A stretch of DNA of 8,874 nt from an uncultured Bacilli bacterium (lineage in GTDB: Bacteria; Bacillota_I; Bacilli_A; RF39; UBA660), in contig CALWAA010000037.1 in assembly GCA_944372725.1 (NCBI GenBank), forward strand, positions 1-8,874. The letters are read 5' to 3'. Numbering within the stretch: position 1 is the first letter of the stretch; every line of letters begins with the position of its first letter. The translations under genes were made by a program, and so were the position numbers. Shown piece after piece: positions 1 to 6,380 of this stretch. The notes under the pieces were generated by a model. That model saw nothing but the letters and a program-made list of their open reading frames with translations, made no database searches and had not been told where the DNA came from.

Positions 1-2
1 AA

Positions 3-839
3 TTAGAAATTATTATAAGCAATATTAAAGATTTAGCAGGAAATGAATATGAAGGAAAAACTATTATAGATGTACCTACAGGTAATAGTAGAGTAGCAAT
101 TTATGATAACGAAAATCCAGAAATTAATGTTTATAAATGGCCAAAAAAAGATTATCCTAATGCTTTAAAAGATAGTACATTTAATTATTGTGTAGTAGCT
201 GAAGCAAGTGATAATAATGGCTTATCATCATTTACTATTGATGGTAAAGATTACACTCCTGGGGAAAATGCTTATATTTGTGATGATGGTGCACATGTGT
301 TTAAAGCAATAGATAAGGCTGGAAATAGTAATAGCTTTGAGTTTAATATTGATATAACCTATGGTGCTGTAACTATTAATAATAAAGATGCATATAATAC
401 TCATGATTTAGAAAATACTCATTATTATAATGAAATTACAAGTGTTACTTTTTCTGAAGAGGGAACTGTTAGATTGACTAAAGATGATAAAAATGTTTAT
501 TATGGTTCTACAGAGGAATTTAACTATGAATTTACAGATGGCGTTTATAAATTTGAATTATTTGATAAAGGTGGAAATCCCACAGCATTTATGTTTGAAG
601 TAGACTCAGTATTACCAACTGTCAAAGAAATTAAATATATTACAAATTTATCTAATAACTCCGTAACAGTTACAGCAACTTTATCTAAGCCAATTTACAC
701 GCCAAGTGGATGGGCAATGGATGGTAAAGCATATGTCTTTAAAAGAGAGTATAATACAAACGCTAACGAAACTGTTGAAATAAAGGATTTATATGATAAT
801 ACAAATAGATTTAACATAAACATTAGTTGGCTAAAATAA
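3..839 (+). CDS. Ig-like-domain surface/secreted protein, 3' part only (5' end outside window)
   Basis: The frame is open from the first complete codon at base 3 to TAA at 837-839, giving 278 visible residues. The GTG at 297 is only an internal Val codon, because the same frame reads on upstream without a stop and with matching sequence style. The protein is rich in Asn, Asp, Thr and Tyr and contains beta-rich modules with the phrases 'IKDLAGNEY' and 'AIDKAGNSNSF' typical of bacterial Ig-like adhesin repeats. The final module, with 'VTVTATLSKPIY', 'PSGW' and 'ETVEIKDLYDNTNRF', matches the Ig-like fold seen in many gut Firmicutes surface proteins. Two cysteines (visible residues 63 and 93) could form a disulfide. 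The C-terminus 'NISWLK' has no LPXTG motif, no membrane segment and no basic tail, so cell attachment, if any, must come from the missing N-terminal part. The exact ligand or role is unknown. A terminator follows at 901-930. Confidence 0.8.
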   Translation, partial: LEIIISNIKDLAGNEYEGKTIIDVPTGNSRVAIYDNENPEINVYKWPKKDYPNALKDSTFNYCVVAEASDNNGLSSFTIDGKDYTPGENAYICDDGAHVFKAIDKAGNSNSFEFNIDITYGAVTINNKDAYNTHDLENTHYYNEITSVTFSEEGTVRLTKDDKNVYYGSTEEFNYEFTDGVYKFELFDKGGNPTAFMFEVDSVLPTVKEIKYITNLSNNSVTVTATLSKPIYTPSGWAMDGKAYVFKREYNTNANETVEIKDLYDNTNRFNINISWLK

Positions 840-900
840 ATGTTAACAATATACACATAACTCATAATCAATAAATAGATAATGTTTAAATAAATAACTA

Positions 901-930
901 AAAAGGAATTGAAATAAATTCCTTTTTTTT
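901..930 (+). terminator. Rho-independent terminator after the Ig-like protein gene
   Basis: A perfect 10-bp inverted repeat, AAAAGGAATT (901-910) and AATTCCTTTT (917-926), encloses a six-base loop and runs into eight T's (923-930). It sits 61 bases after the TAA. The A-rich 5' arm may also let it work partly in the opposite direction. Confidence 0.85.
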
Positions 931-937
931 GTACAAT
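909..937 (+). promoter_or_regulatory. Sigma-A-type promoter for the PH-domain gene, overlapping the terminator
   Basis: TTGAAA (909-914) and TACAAT (932-937) are separated by exactly 17 bases, and each differs from the -35 and -10 consensus by one base. Transcription would begin near 944, only a few bases before the AGGAG at 948-952. The -35 box lies in the loop and stem end of the upstream terminator and the spacer contains its T-tract, so termination and initiation share the same 30 bases. No transcript data are available; this rests on box match and spacing. Confidence 0.6.
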
Positions 938-959
938 TATATTAGATAGGAGTGTAGTT

Positions 960-1355
960 ATGGCATATATTAAATTTAAAGAATTATCTAAGTATTTTGA
1001 TTTTAAAACTGAGGTTTATGAAAATAAATTACCAGATTACGCTAAAGAATATGTTGAGGATAATGAAACTATTTTAATTGGATATAAAAATAATAAAGAT
1101 TATGTCGTATTTACTGATAAGAAAATGATTTTATTTGATAGAGACACTTTAGCTGTATATTATAAAAAAATACATATAATTCCATATGTATCAATTTCCA
1201 CTAGTGCAATTAATTTTAAGCCAGGTAAAGTTGAGTTATTATTCAGTTTTGATAGTGGGTATCAGTTACATGTAAACTTTATCGATATGAATCATGATAA
1301 AAAAGAAGTGATTAAAAAAGTTTATAAAGCTATGATGAAAGCTAAAATTGGATAA
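960..1355 (+). CDS. Bacterial PH-domain protein (bPH_1-like), 131 aa
   Basis: The whole 131-residue protein looks like one bacterial pleckstrin-homology-like domain (Pfam PF08000 type). An N-terminal helix region (about 1-35) is followed by beta strands around 'YVVFTDKK' (48-55), 'MILFD' (56-60) and 'IHIIPYVSISTSAI' (71-84). A further strand pair (about 91-107) precedes a C-terminal basic helix (about 112-129). The pattern of a 'TDKK..LFD' strand followed by 'IPY.SIS' is typical of this family, whose members are small, soluble and mostly of unknown function. No signal peptide or membrane helix is seen. ATG 960 is supported by AGGAG at 948-952 with a seven-base spacer. Its own promoter lies at 909-937 and its own terminator at 1359-1387, so it is probably a single-gene transcript. 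The cellular role is not known from the sequence. Confidence 0.75.
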   Translation: MAYIKFKELSKYFDFKTEVYENKLPDYAKEYVEDNETILIGYKNNKDYVVFTDKKMILFDRDTLAVYYKKIHIIPYVSISTSAINFKPGKVELLFSFDSGYQLHVNFIDMNHDKKEVIKKVYKAMMKAKIG

Positions 1356-1358
1356 TTT

Positions 1359-1387
1359 AAAATTAGAGTAACTTCTAATTTTTTTTT
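1359..1387 (+). terminator. Rho-independent terminator after the PH-domain gene
   Basis: AAAATTAGA (1359-1367) pairs perfectly with TCTAATTTT (1374-1382) across a six-base loop, and nine T's run from 1379 to 1387. It starts four bases after the stop codon. A TTG-initiated version of the next gene would begin inside this T-tract, which argues against that start. Confidence 0.8.
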
Positions 1388-1405
1388 GCTTTCATATAGT
1401 TTAAT

Positions 1406-1410
1406 GGTGA
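1406..1410 (+). promoter_or_regulatory. Ribosome binding site that favours ATG 1416 for the PBP gene
   Basis: GGTGA at 1406-1410 lies five bases before ATG 1416. The alternatives TTG 1386 (inside the terminator T-tract), ATG 1404 and GTG 1407 have no purine-rich Shine-Dalgarno sequence ahead of them, only T-rich sequence. Confidence 0.5.
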
Positions 1411-1415
1411 AAAAT

Positions 1416-3320
1416 ATGTTTTTTAGTACTATTCATGAAAGAATACGTTTTATTTTTATTGTTAGTGTTATTATTTTAATTGCCATTATTATTAAAGTTT
1501 TTTATATTCAAGTTTTTGCTTATGATAAACTTTCTAGTTTAGCAGAAAGTTTATGGAGTAGAGAACTTCCTATTAAAGCTGATAGGGGTGAGATAGTTGA
1601 CCGAAACGGAGAAGTGTTAGCAACAAACATTACAACTGTATCATTAGTTGTTGTCCCAGGACAAATTGATGATGCCGAGGCAGTAGCGCGCGATTTATCT
1701 GATATTTTAGGAACAGATTATCAAGATATGCTCAAACATGTTACGAAATCTACTTCAATTGAACGAGTCCATCCGGAAGGTAGAGGTCTTGATTATGATA
1801 TAGCCGAAAAAATTGATGCTTTAGGCTATGATGGGGTATATTTATTAAAAGAAAGTAAAAGATATTATCCTTATGGAACAGTACTTTCTCATGTTTTAGG
1901 CTATGTTGGAATTGATAATCAAGGTTTATCAGGAATTGAACTTTATTATGATGAGTATTTAACTGGGGCTGATGGGGCTATTAAATATTTTTCTGATGGA
2001 AAGGGAAATAAGCTTGAGCTTACGGAAGTTTATGAGGCACCAACGAGTGGAATTACTTTAGAGCTTACCATTGATATTGACCTGCAACTGGCGATTGAAA
2101 ATGAACTGGATAATGCCGTTTCAAAATATAATCCAGAACAAGCGATGATTTTGGCTATGGACCCAGATACAGGCGAGATTTTAGCTATGGCTAGTCGTCC
2201 TACTTTTGATAGCAATAATTATCAGGATTATACTACCGAAATTATTAATCGCAATCTTCCTATTTGGATGACTTATGAACCAGGAAGTACTTTTAAGATT
2301 ATTACTTTATCCGCGGCCTTAGAAGAACAGACTATTAACTTATTTGAAGATACTTTTACAGATACTGGTTCGATTAATGTGGATGGCTCTACTATTCACT
2401 GCTGGAAAGTAGGAGGACATGGCACGCAGACAATGCTCGAAGTGGTAGAAAATTCTTGTAATCCGGGTTTTGTTAAGATAGGGCAAACTTTGGGAGTTGA
2501 AACTCTTATGAGTTATATTGATGCTTATGGTTTTGGTGATAAAACAGGAATAGATTTAAATGGAGAATCTACGGGAATTTTGTTTGATATTGATAAAATG
2601 GGACCGGTGGAACTGGCTACAACGAGCTTTGGCCAAGGTATTAGTGTAACACCAATACAACAAGTACGAGCTGTATCAGCAGCGATTAATGGCGGAAAGC
2701 TTTATACACCTTATATTGTAGGAGCTTTTCTAGAAAGCGAAACGGATAGTTTAATTGAGAAAATTGAACCAGAGATGACTAGAGAGGTAATTAGCGAGGA
2801 AACCAGTAGTTTGGTGCGCTATGCTTTAGAGAGTGTTGTTGCCAATGGTAGTGGTAAAAATGCCTACATTGAAAATTACCGGGTTGGAGGGAAGACTGGT
2901 ACAGCTCAAAAAGTAGAAAATGGTTCTTATTTAGATGGAAATTATATTTTATCATTTATGGGCTTTTTACCTGCCGATGATCCGGAATTTGTTGTGTATG
3001 TTGCAATTGATAATCCCAAAGGTGTTACCCAGTATGGTGGGGTGGTTTCGGCTCCAATTGCAAGAAATGTTATGTTATCAGCGATTGATATATTAGATAT
3101 TGAGCCAAGAAGTGATGGTATGGCCAAAGAATATACATGGTTAGATAAAAAATATAGTATTTTACCTAATGTAGTTGGTATGAGTCGTGAGGAAGCAACA
3201 AAAACTTTAAAAAATTTTAAAATAGAGTATTCTGGTGATGGAGATACAGTTATTTATATGAGTCCAAATGCTGGTTACTATGTGGCAGAGGGTGAAACGA
3301 TTATGCTGATGCTTGGATAA
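1416..3320 (+). CDS. spoVD: Class B penicillin-binding protein, SpoVD/FtsI (PBP2) type transpeptidase
   Basis: This enzyme crosslinks peptidoglycan stem peptides on the outer face of the membrane. From ATG 1416 the protein has 634 residues. It has a short basic N-terminus, one membrane helix (about 11-33), the PBP dimerisation domain opening with 'RGEIVDRNGEVLA' (57-69), and a transpeptidase domain. The three penicillin-binding motifs are intact: STFK with nucleophile Ser291, SCN at 347-349 and KTGT starting at Lys493. A single C-terminal PASTA domain occupies about 580-634. Length and one PASTA domain resemble Bacillus SpoVD (about 646 aa) more than vegetative PBP2B, which is longer. With no second class B PBP visible, it could serve ordinary division, so the symbol is provisional. 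Only a weak -10 (TATAGT, 1395-1400) with no good -35 lies upstream. No terminator separates it from mraY. Confidence 0.92.
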   Translation: MFFSTIHERIRFIFIVSVIILIAIIIKVFYIQVFAYDKLSSLAESLWSRELPIKADRGEIVDRNGEVLATNITTVSLVVVPGQIDDAEAVARDLSDILGTDYQDMLKHVTKSTSIERVHPEGRGLDYDIAEKIDALGYDGVYLLKESKRYYPYGTVLSHVLGYVGIDNQGLSGIELYYDEYLTGADGAIKYFSDGKGNKLELTEVYEAPTSGITLELTIDIDLQLAIENELDNAVSKYNPEQAMILAMDPDTGEILAMASRPTFDSNNYQDYTTEIINRNLPIWMTYEPGSTFKIITLSAALEEQTINLFEDTFTDTGSINVDGSTIHCWKVGGHGTQTMLEVVENSCNPGFVKIGQTLGVETLMSYIDAYGFGDKTGIDLNGESTGILFDIDKMGPVELATTSFGQGISVTPIQQVRAVSAAINGGKLYTPYIVGAFLESETDSLIEKIEPEMTREVISEETSSLVRYALESVVANGSGKNAYIENYRVGGKTGTAQKVENGSYLDGNYILSFMGFLPADDPEFVVYVAIDNPKGVTQYGGVVSAPIARNVMLSAIDILDIEPRSDGMAKEYTWLDKKYSILPNVVGMSREEATKTLKNFKIEYSGDGDTVIYMSPNAGYYVAEGETIMLMLG

Positions 3321-3378
3321 GTCGTAAACTCTTGTGTAAAATAATAATCAAATTAAGGAAAAAAGGGATAATAAGTAG

Positions 3379-3384
3379 TATAAT
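3379..3384 (+). promoter_or_regulatory. Candidate -10 box of an internal promoter for mraY
   Basis: A perfect TATAAT sits 22 bases before the mraY start, placing initiation near 3391. The best -35 at 17 bases (AGGAAA, 3356-3361) matches only half the consensus, and there is no TGn extension. In DNA this AT-rich, a perfect -10 alone is weak evidence. Confidence 0.35.
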
Positions 3385-3406
3385 AATCTAAAGGAAGAGG
3401 TGGGTT

Positions 3407-4399
3407 ATGTTAGTACTTGCTAAAGCAGCGATGGCGCTATTATTAGGTTTTATTTTAGCAATTATTACCGGTGTAATATTAATTCCTATTTTAAAACGAT
3501 TTCATATTGGACAATATGTTAGTCATTATATTGGTGAAAGACACCTAAAAAAAGAAGGAACACCAACCATGGGAGGACTAATTTTTATTATTCCGACGAT
3601 TGTTGCTCTTATTCTTTTGTATTTTAATGATAGTATTGAAATATCTCATAATTTGATTATTTTAGTATTTGTCTTTTTAGCTTATGCCTTCTTGGGATTT
3701 ATAGATGATTATTTAAAAATAAAATTTCATAATAATAGAGGACTTAGTATACTTACTAAACTTTTAATTCAAATGGTTATTGCTCTTGTTTTCTTCTATA
3801 TCTTTATGAGTAATGGTGGACAATCTGATTTGGTTATATCTAGTCTTGGTATTACGATTCCTCTTGGTTGGACTTTTGGATTATTTATCTTATTCTTGTT
3901 AGTTGGAACGAGTAATGCGGTTAATATTACTGATGGATTAGATGGTTTAGCAGGAGGACTTTCAGCAATTGCATTCTTTGCCTTTGGTCTTATTTCTTGG
4001 AATGCAGGTTGGATGGAAGGATACCAAGAAGTAGCTATATTTTGCTTTATTTTAGCAGGAGCTTTAATGGGATTTTTGGTATTTAATGCACATCCGGCTA
4101 AAGTATTTATGGGTGATTTAGGTTCTTTATCTTTAGGAGCAGCCTTAGCTACGATTGCTATTATTACAAGACATGAACTTTCTTTAGCAGTAATTGGTGG
4201 GGTATTTGTAGTAGAAACTTTAAGTAGCTTAATCCAAATTATTGCTATTACAAAGTTTCATAAGAAAGTATTTAAACGAGCACCATTACATCATCATTTT
4301 GAAGTATTAGGAATGAATGAACAAGATATTGTCAGATACTTTTGGGTAGCAGGGTTGATCCTTGCTATGGCAGCGATTACTTATGGTGTTTGGTTATAA
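3407..4399 (+). CDS. mraY: Phospho-N-acetylmuramoyl-pentapeptide transferase (MraY)
   Basis: MraY transfers phospho-MurNAc-pentapeptide from UDP to undecaprenyl phosphate, making lipid I on the cytoplasmic face of the membrane. At 330 residues it is close to the Bacillus enzyme (about 324) and is polytopic throughout. Family signatures are all present: 'KKEGTPTMGG' near the N-terminus, Asp100-Asp101 in 'DDYLK', 'NAVNITDGLDGLAGG' from Asn170, Asp237 in 'MGDLGSLSLG', and the His295-297 triad in 'APLHHHFE'. By family alignment Asp100, Asp101 and Asp237 correspond to the Mg2+/catalytic aspartates Asp117, Asp118 and Asp265 of Aquifex MraY. The start is supported by GAGGTG at 3397-3402. It follows the PBP gene by 86 bases, with neither murE before it nor murD after it. 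The GIY-YIG gene starts 45 bases downstream with no terminator between. Confidence 0.97.
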   Translation: MLVLAKAAMALLLGFILAIITGVILIPILKRFHIGQYVSHYIGERHLKKEGTPTMGGLIFIIPTIVALILLYFNDSIEISHNLIILVFVFLAYAFLGFIDDYLKIKFHNNRGLSILTKLLIQMVIALVFFYIFMSNGGQSDLVISSLGITIPLGWTFGLFILFLLVGTSNAVNITDGLDGLAGGLSAIAFFAFGLISWNAGWMEGYQEVAIFCFILAGALMGFLVFNAHPAKVFMGDLGSLSLGAALATIAIITRHELSLAVIGGVFVVETLSSLIQIIAITKFHKKVFKRAPLHHHFEVLGMNEQDIVRYFWVAGLILAMAAITYGVWL

Positions 4400-4444
4400 A
4401 TTTGGTTGAAAAAATTATTCAAAATATAGAAGGAGTAAATTATA

Positions 4445-5170
4445 ATGGTAGAACACTTTGGCTTGAAGGTAAAAGAGGATAGTTTTTTAAATCGGGATAA
4501 TTATGCCAAAATAAATAAAAAAAGTTCTTTTAAAATAATTATGCCAGCTGTAGAATATGAAGATGTAGAAAATCGAATATATTCTGATAAATGGTGTGAA
4601 GAATATCAGCAAAAATGCTTAAAAAATTTTGATATAAATATGGCTAAATTTAGTCAATTAGATTACAATAGATTTCAAAATGAAATAGAATCTTTTTTAT
4701 CTAAGCATAAGAATTTTGTGGAAGTTTTTAATATTAATGAATTATTAAATGTTTCAGGTTATTATATTATGGTGTTCGATAAATATAAGCAACTATATAT
4801 TGGTACTACTAATGATATAGGAAAAAGAATTAAACAACATTGGTCAAAGAAAAAGCAATTTGATAGATTATTATTCCCTATGAATAATATTGATAATTCT
4901 AAATTTTCAATAGATAGTTTTGGAGCACTTGATACAACTAGAATATTTGTGGCAAAAAGTAGTACTCTTTATGATTTGGAAAACGAATATATCCAGAGCT
5001 TTTCTAGAGAGTTTGTCCTTAACAGAGTGCAGGGAGGAAGAATTTCTGCTTTAGAAATAATTGGTGAACCAGTTCATAAAGAAAATTCAGATATTGTTTT
5101 AGTGAAAATCTTCATTGTGTTTGTAGTACTTGCTTGGACATTGGTTTTTGTATTTTTAAAAATGATGTAG
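4445..5170 (+). CDS. GIY-YIG nuclease-domain protein with C-terminal membrane anchor
   Basis: This 241-residue protein has an uncharacterised N-terminal region (1-100), a GIY-YIG domain (about 104-196) and a hydrophobic C-terminal segment (about 216-238). The nuclease signature reads 'GYYI' (105-108), then 'LYIGT' (117-121), then 'NDIGKRIKQHW' (123-133). The usual active-site set can be placed: Tyr107, Tyr118, Arg128, His132, Glu179 in 'LENEYI' and Asn193 in 'VLNRV'. It therefore looks catalytically competent, unlike a degenerate copy. GIY-YIG enzymes cut DNA or RNA in repair, restriction and homing contexts; this one's substrate is unknown. The tail would hold the domain on the cytoplasmic side of the membrane. 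AAGGAG at 4430-4435 supports ATG 4445. It lies between mraY and ftsW, where murD sits in Bacillus. It uses ATA for 9 of 21 Ile codons against 7 of 43 in mraY, a hint of different origin. No homing-type DNA-binding region is recognisable. Confidence 0.82.
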   Translation: MVEHFGLKVKEDSFLNRDNYAKINKKSSFKIIMPAVEYEDVENRIYSDKWCEEYQQKCLKNFDINMAKFSQLDYNRFQNEIESFLSKHKNFVEVFNINELLNVSGYYIMVFDKYKQLYIGTTNDIGKRIKQHWSKKKQFDRLLFPMNNIDNSKFSIDSFGALDTTRIFVAKSSTLYDLENEYIQSFSREFVLNRVQGGRISALEIIGEPVHKENSDIVLVKIFIVFVVLAWTLVFVFLKMM

Positions 5171-5188
5171 AAGTTCTACATTTTTTTT
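5164..5188 (+). terminator. Short Rho-independent terminator overlapping the GIY-YIG stop codon
   Basis: ATGTAG (5165-5170, containing the TAG stop) pairs with CTACAT (5176-5181) across AAGTT, with a possible extra G-U pair, followed by eight T's (5181-5188). The stem is only six to seven base pairs, so termination may be partial. Confidence 0.55.
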
Positions 5189-5219
5189 AAATTTCATAAA
5201 ATTTGTTAGGTGATGATGA

Positions 5220-6308
5220 ATGAAAAAGAAACATATGGATTATTTTCTTTTCATAAGCGTTATCTTAATCAGTATTTTTGGGATTATTATGATTTATTCT
5301 GCTAGTAGTATTTGGGCTGAATTTAAATATCAAGATGCTTTTAAATATGTAAAACAACAAGGCTTGTTTTTTATAATAGGAATACTAGCTATGCTTTTTG
5401 CTAGTAAGATAGATTTAGAGTTTCTTCGGAAGAAAGCTAATTTAATTTTGGGTATTTGTTTTATTTTACTTGTTCTTGTTTTAATTCCAGGGATAGGTAC
5501 AGTTAGAAATGGTAGTAGAAGTTGGTTTGGAATTGGGGGACTTGGTGTACAACCTAGTGAATTTGCTAAATTGGGTCTTATTATTTTTGCTTCAAAATAT
5601 CTTGCTCGTAATCAAAAAGACATGGGAGATATAAAAAAGGGAGCACTTCCCATTTTTCTTGTCATTGGCATTTTCTTTGTGCTCATTATGCTAGAACCGG
5701 ATTTTGGGACAGCGATGGTTATGGCTCTTACTTTGATAGCTCTTATTTTTGCATCAGGGCTTAAGATATCTTTTTTTGCTAAATTAGGTGTTTTAGGACT
5801 TGTGGGAATTGTAGCACTTATCATAGCAGCACCATACCGAATGGCTAGGATTGTGTCTTTTTTAAATCCTTGGAGTGATCCTTTGGGTAGTGGATATCAA
5901 ATTATTCAGAGTTTATATGCGATTGGTCCGGGAGGACTTCTTGGACAAGGATTTTTAAATTCTAGACAGAAACATTTTTATTTGCCAGAACCACAAACTG
6001 ATTTTATTTTTTCAATTATTAGTGAAGAGTTTGGCTTTTTAGGGGTACTTATTGTGTGTGGCTTTTTCTTCTTTATTTTTTATAGAATGCTTAGAATTGC
6101 TCTTAGAAGCAATGATTTATTTTCCAAATATTTAGCTTTTGGGCTTGCCTCTCTTTTGTTTATTCAGGCTGCTTTAAATTTAGCGGTTGTTGTTGGTTTA
6201 ATTCCTGTTACCGGAGTTACCCTTCCTTTCTTTTCTTATGGAGGTTCTAGTCTTCTTATTAGTATGATTAGTGTTGGACTTGTTTTGAATGTCAGTAGAA
6301 GAACATAA
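5220..6308 (+). CDS. ftsW: SEDS-family peptidoglycan glycosyltransferase, FtsW/SpoVE type
   Basis: SEDS proteins polymerise lipid II into glycan strands together with a partner class B PBP, here most likely the product of the gene at 1416-3320. The protein has 362 residues, close to Bacillus SpoVE (about 366), and is polytopic with roughly ten hydrophobic segments. Signatures include 'GIIMIYSAS' in the first helix, 'GSRSWF' followed by 'QPSEFAKL' (111-118), 'LEPDFGTA' (158-165), 'DPLGSGYQ', 'QSLYAIGPGG', 'PEPQTDFIF' and 'PFFSYGGSS' (336-344). Asp261 in 'TDFIF' aligns with the catalytic aspartate of RodA. The 'IPVTGVTLPF' context fits the FtsW/SpoVE branch better than RodA; the split between FtsW and SpoVE cannot be settled here. 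AGGTGA at 5208-5213 supports ATG 5220. A weak TAAAAT (5197-5202) without a good -35 is the only promoter hint, so it may depend on readthrough of the terminator at 5164-5188. Confidence 0.92.
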   Translation: MKKKHMDYFLFISVILISIFGIIMIYSASSIWAEFKYQDAFKYVKQQGLFFIIGILAMLFASKIDLEFLRKKANLILGICFILLVLVLIPGIGTVRNGSRSWFGIGGLGVQPSEFAKLGLIIFASKYLARNQKDMGDIKKGALPIFLVIGIFFVLIMLEPDFGTAMVMALTLIALIFASGLKISFFAKLGVLGLVGIVALIIAAPYRMARIVSFLNPWSDPLGSGYQIIQSLYAIGPGGLLGQGFLNSRQKHFYLPEPQTDFIFSIISEEFGFLGVLIVCGFFFFIFYRMLRIALRSNDLFSKYLAFGLASLLFIQAALNLAVVVGLIPVTGVTLPFFSYGGSSLLISMISVGLVLNVSRRT

Positions 6309-6344
6309 TAATCCTTGAAAATAACCTATAAGATATGGTAAACT

Positions 6345-6365
6345 TATAATAGTAAATAATTACTA
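6345..6365 (+). promoter_or_regulatory. Candidate -10 box plus inverted repeat ahead of the six-cysteine protein gene
   Basis: A perfect TATAAT (6345-6350) is followed at once by TAGTAA (6350-6355), ATAA and TTACTA (6360-6365), a perfect six-base inverted repeat covering the expected start of transcription. TTGAAA at 6315-6320 is too far away (24 bases) to be its -35, and the 17-base position (TAACCT) is poor. The repeat could be an operator, or chance in AT-rich DNA. It ends three bases before the AAGGGAG ribosome binding site. Confidence 0.35.
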
Positions 6366-6380
6366 ATAAGGGAGTGTAGT

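Noticed and set aside
297..299. GTG 297 as a gene start for a 180-residue protein
   Set aside because: The frame is open without a stop back to the window edge and the upstream translation is of the same Ig-like character, so this is an internal Val codon of a truncated gene.
1386..1415. TTG start at 1386 giving a PBP ten residues longer
   Set aside because: It lies in the T-tract of the preceding terminator and has no ribosome binding site. The extra residues do not resemble PBP N-termini, while ATG 1416 has GGTGA ahead of it.
2030..2215. Minus-strand ORF inside the PBP gene (others at 2942-3127, 5612-5824, 7164-7355 and 8500-8697)
   Set aside because: All five lie wholly inside well-supported plus-strand genes, show no recognisable domain, and look like antisense shadows.
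4445..5170. GIY-YIG gene as an intron-borne or free-standing homing endonuclease
   Set aside because: No intron or split host gene is seen, the neighbours are intact, and the C-terminal membrane segment is unlike homing enzymes, which end in DNA-binding domains.
5197..5202. TAAAAT as a -10 box for ftsW
   Set aside because: The 17-base -35 position (TTCTAC) matches only two bases, and such boxes are expected by chance in this AT-rich DNA.
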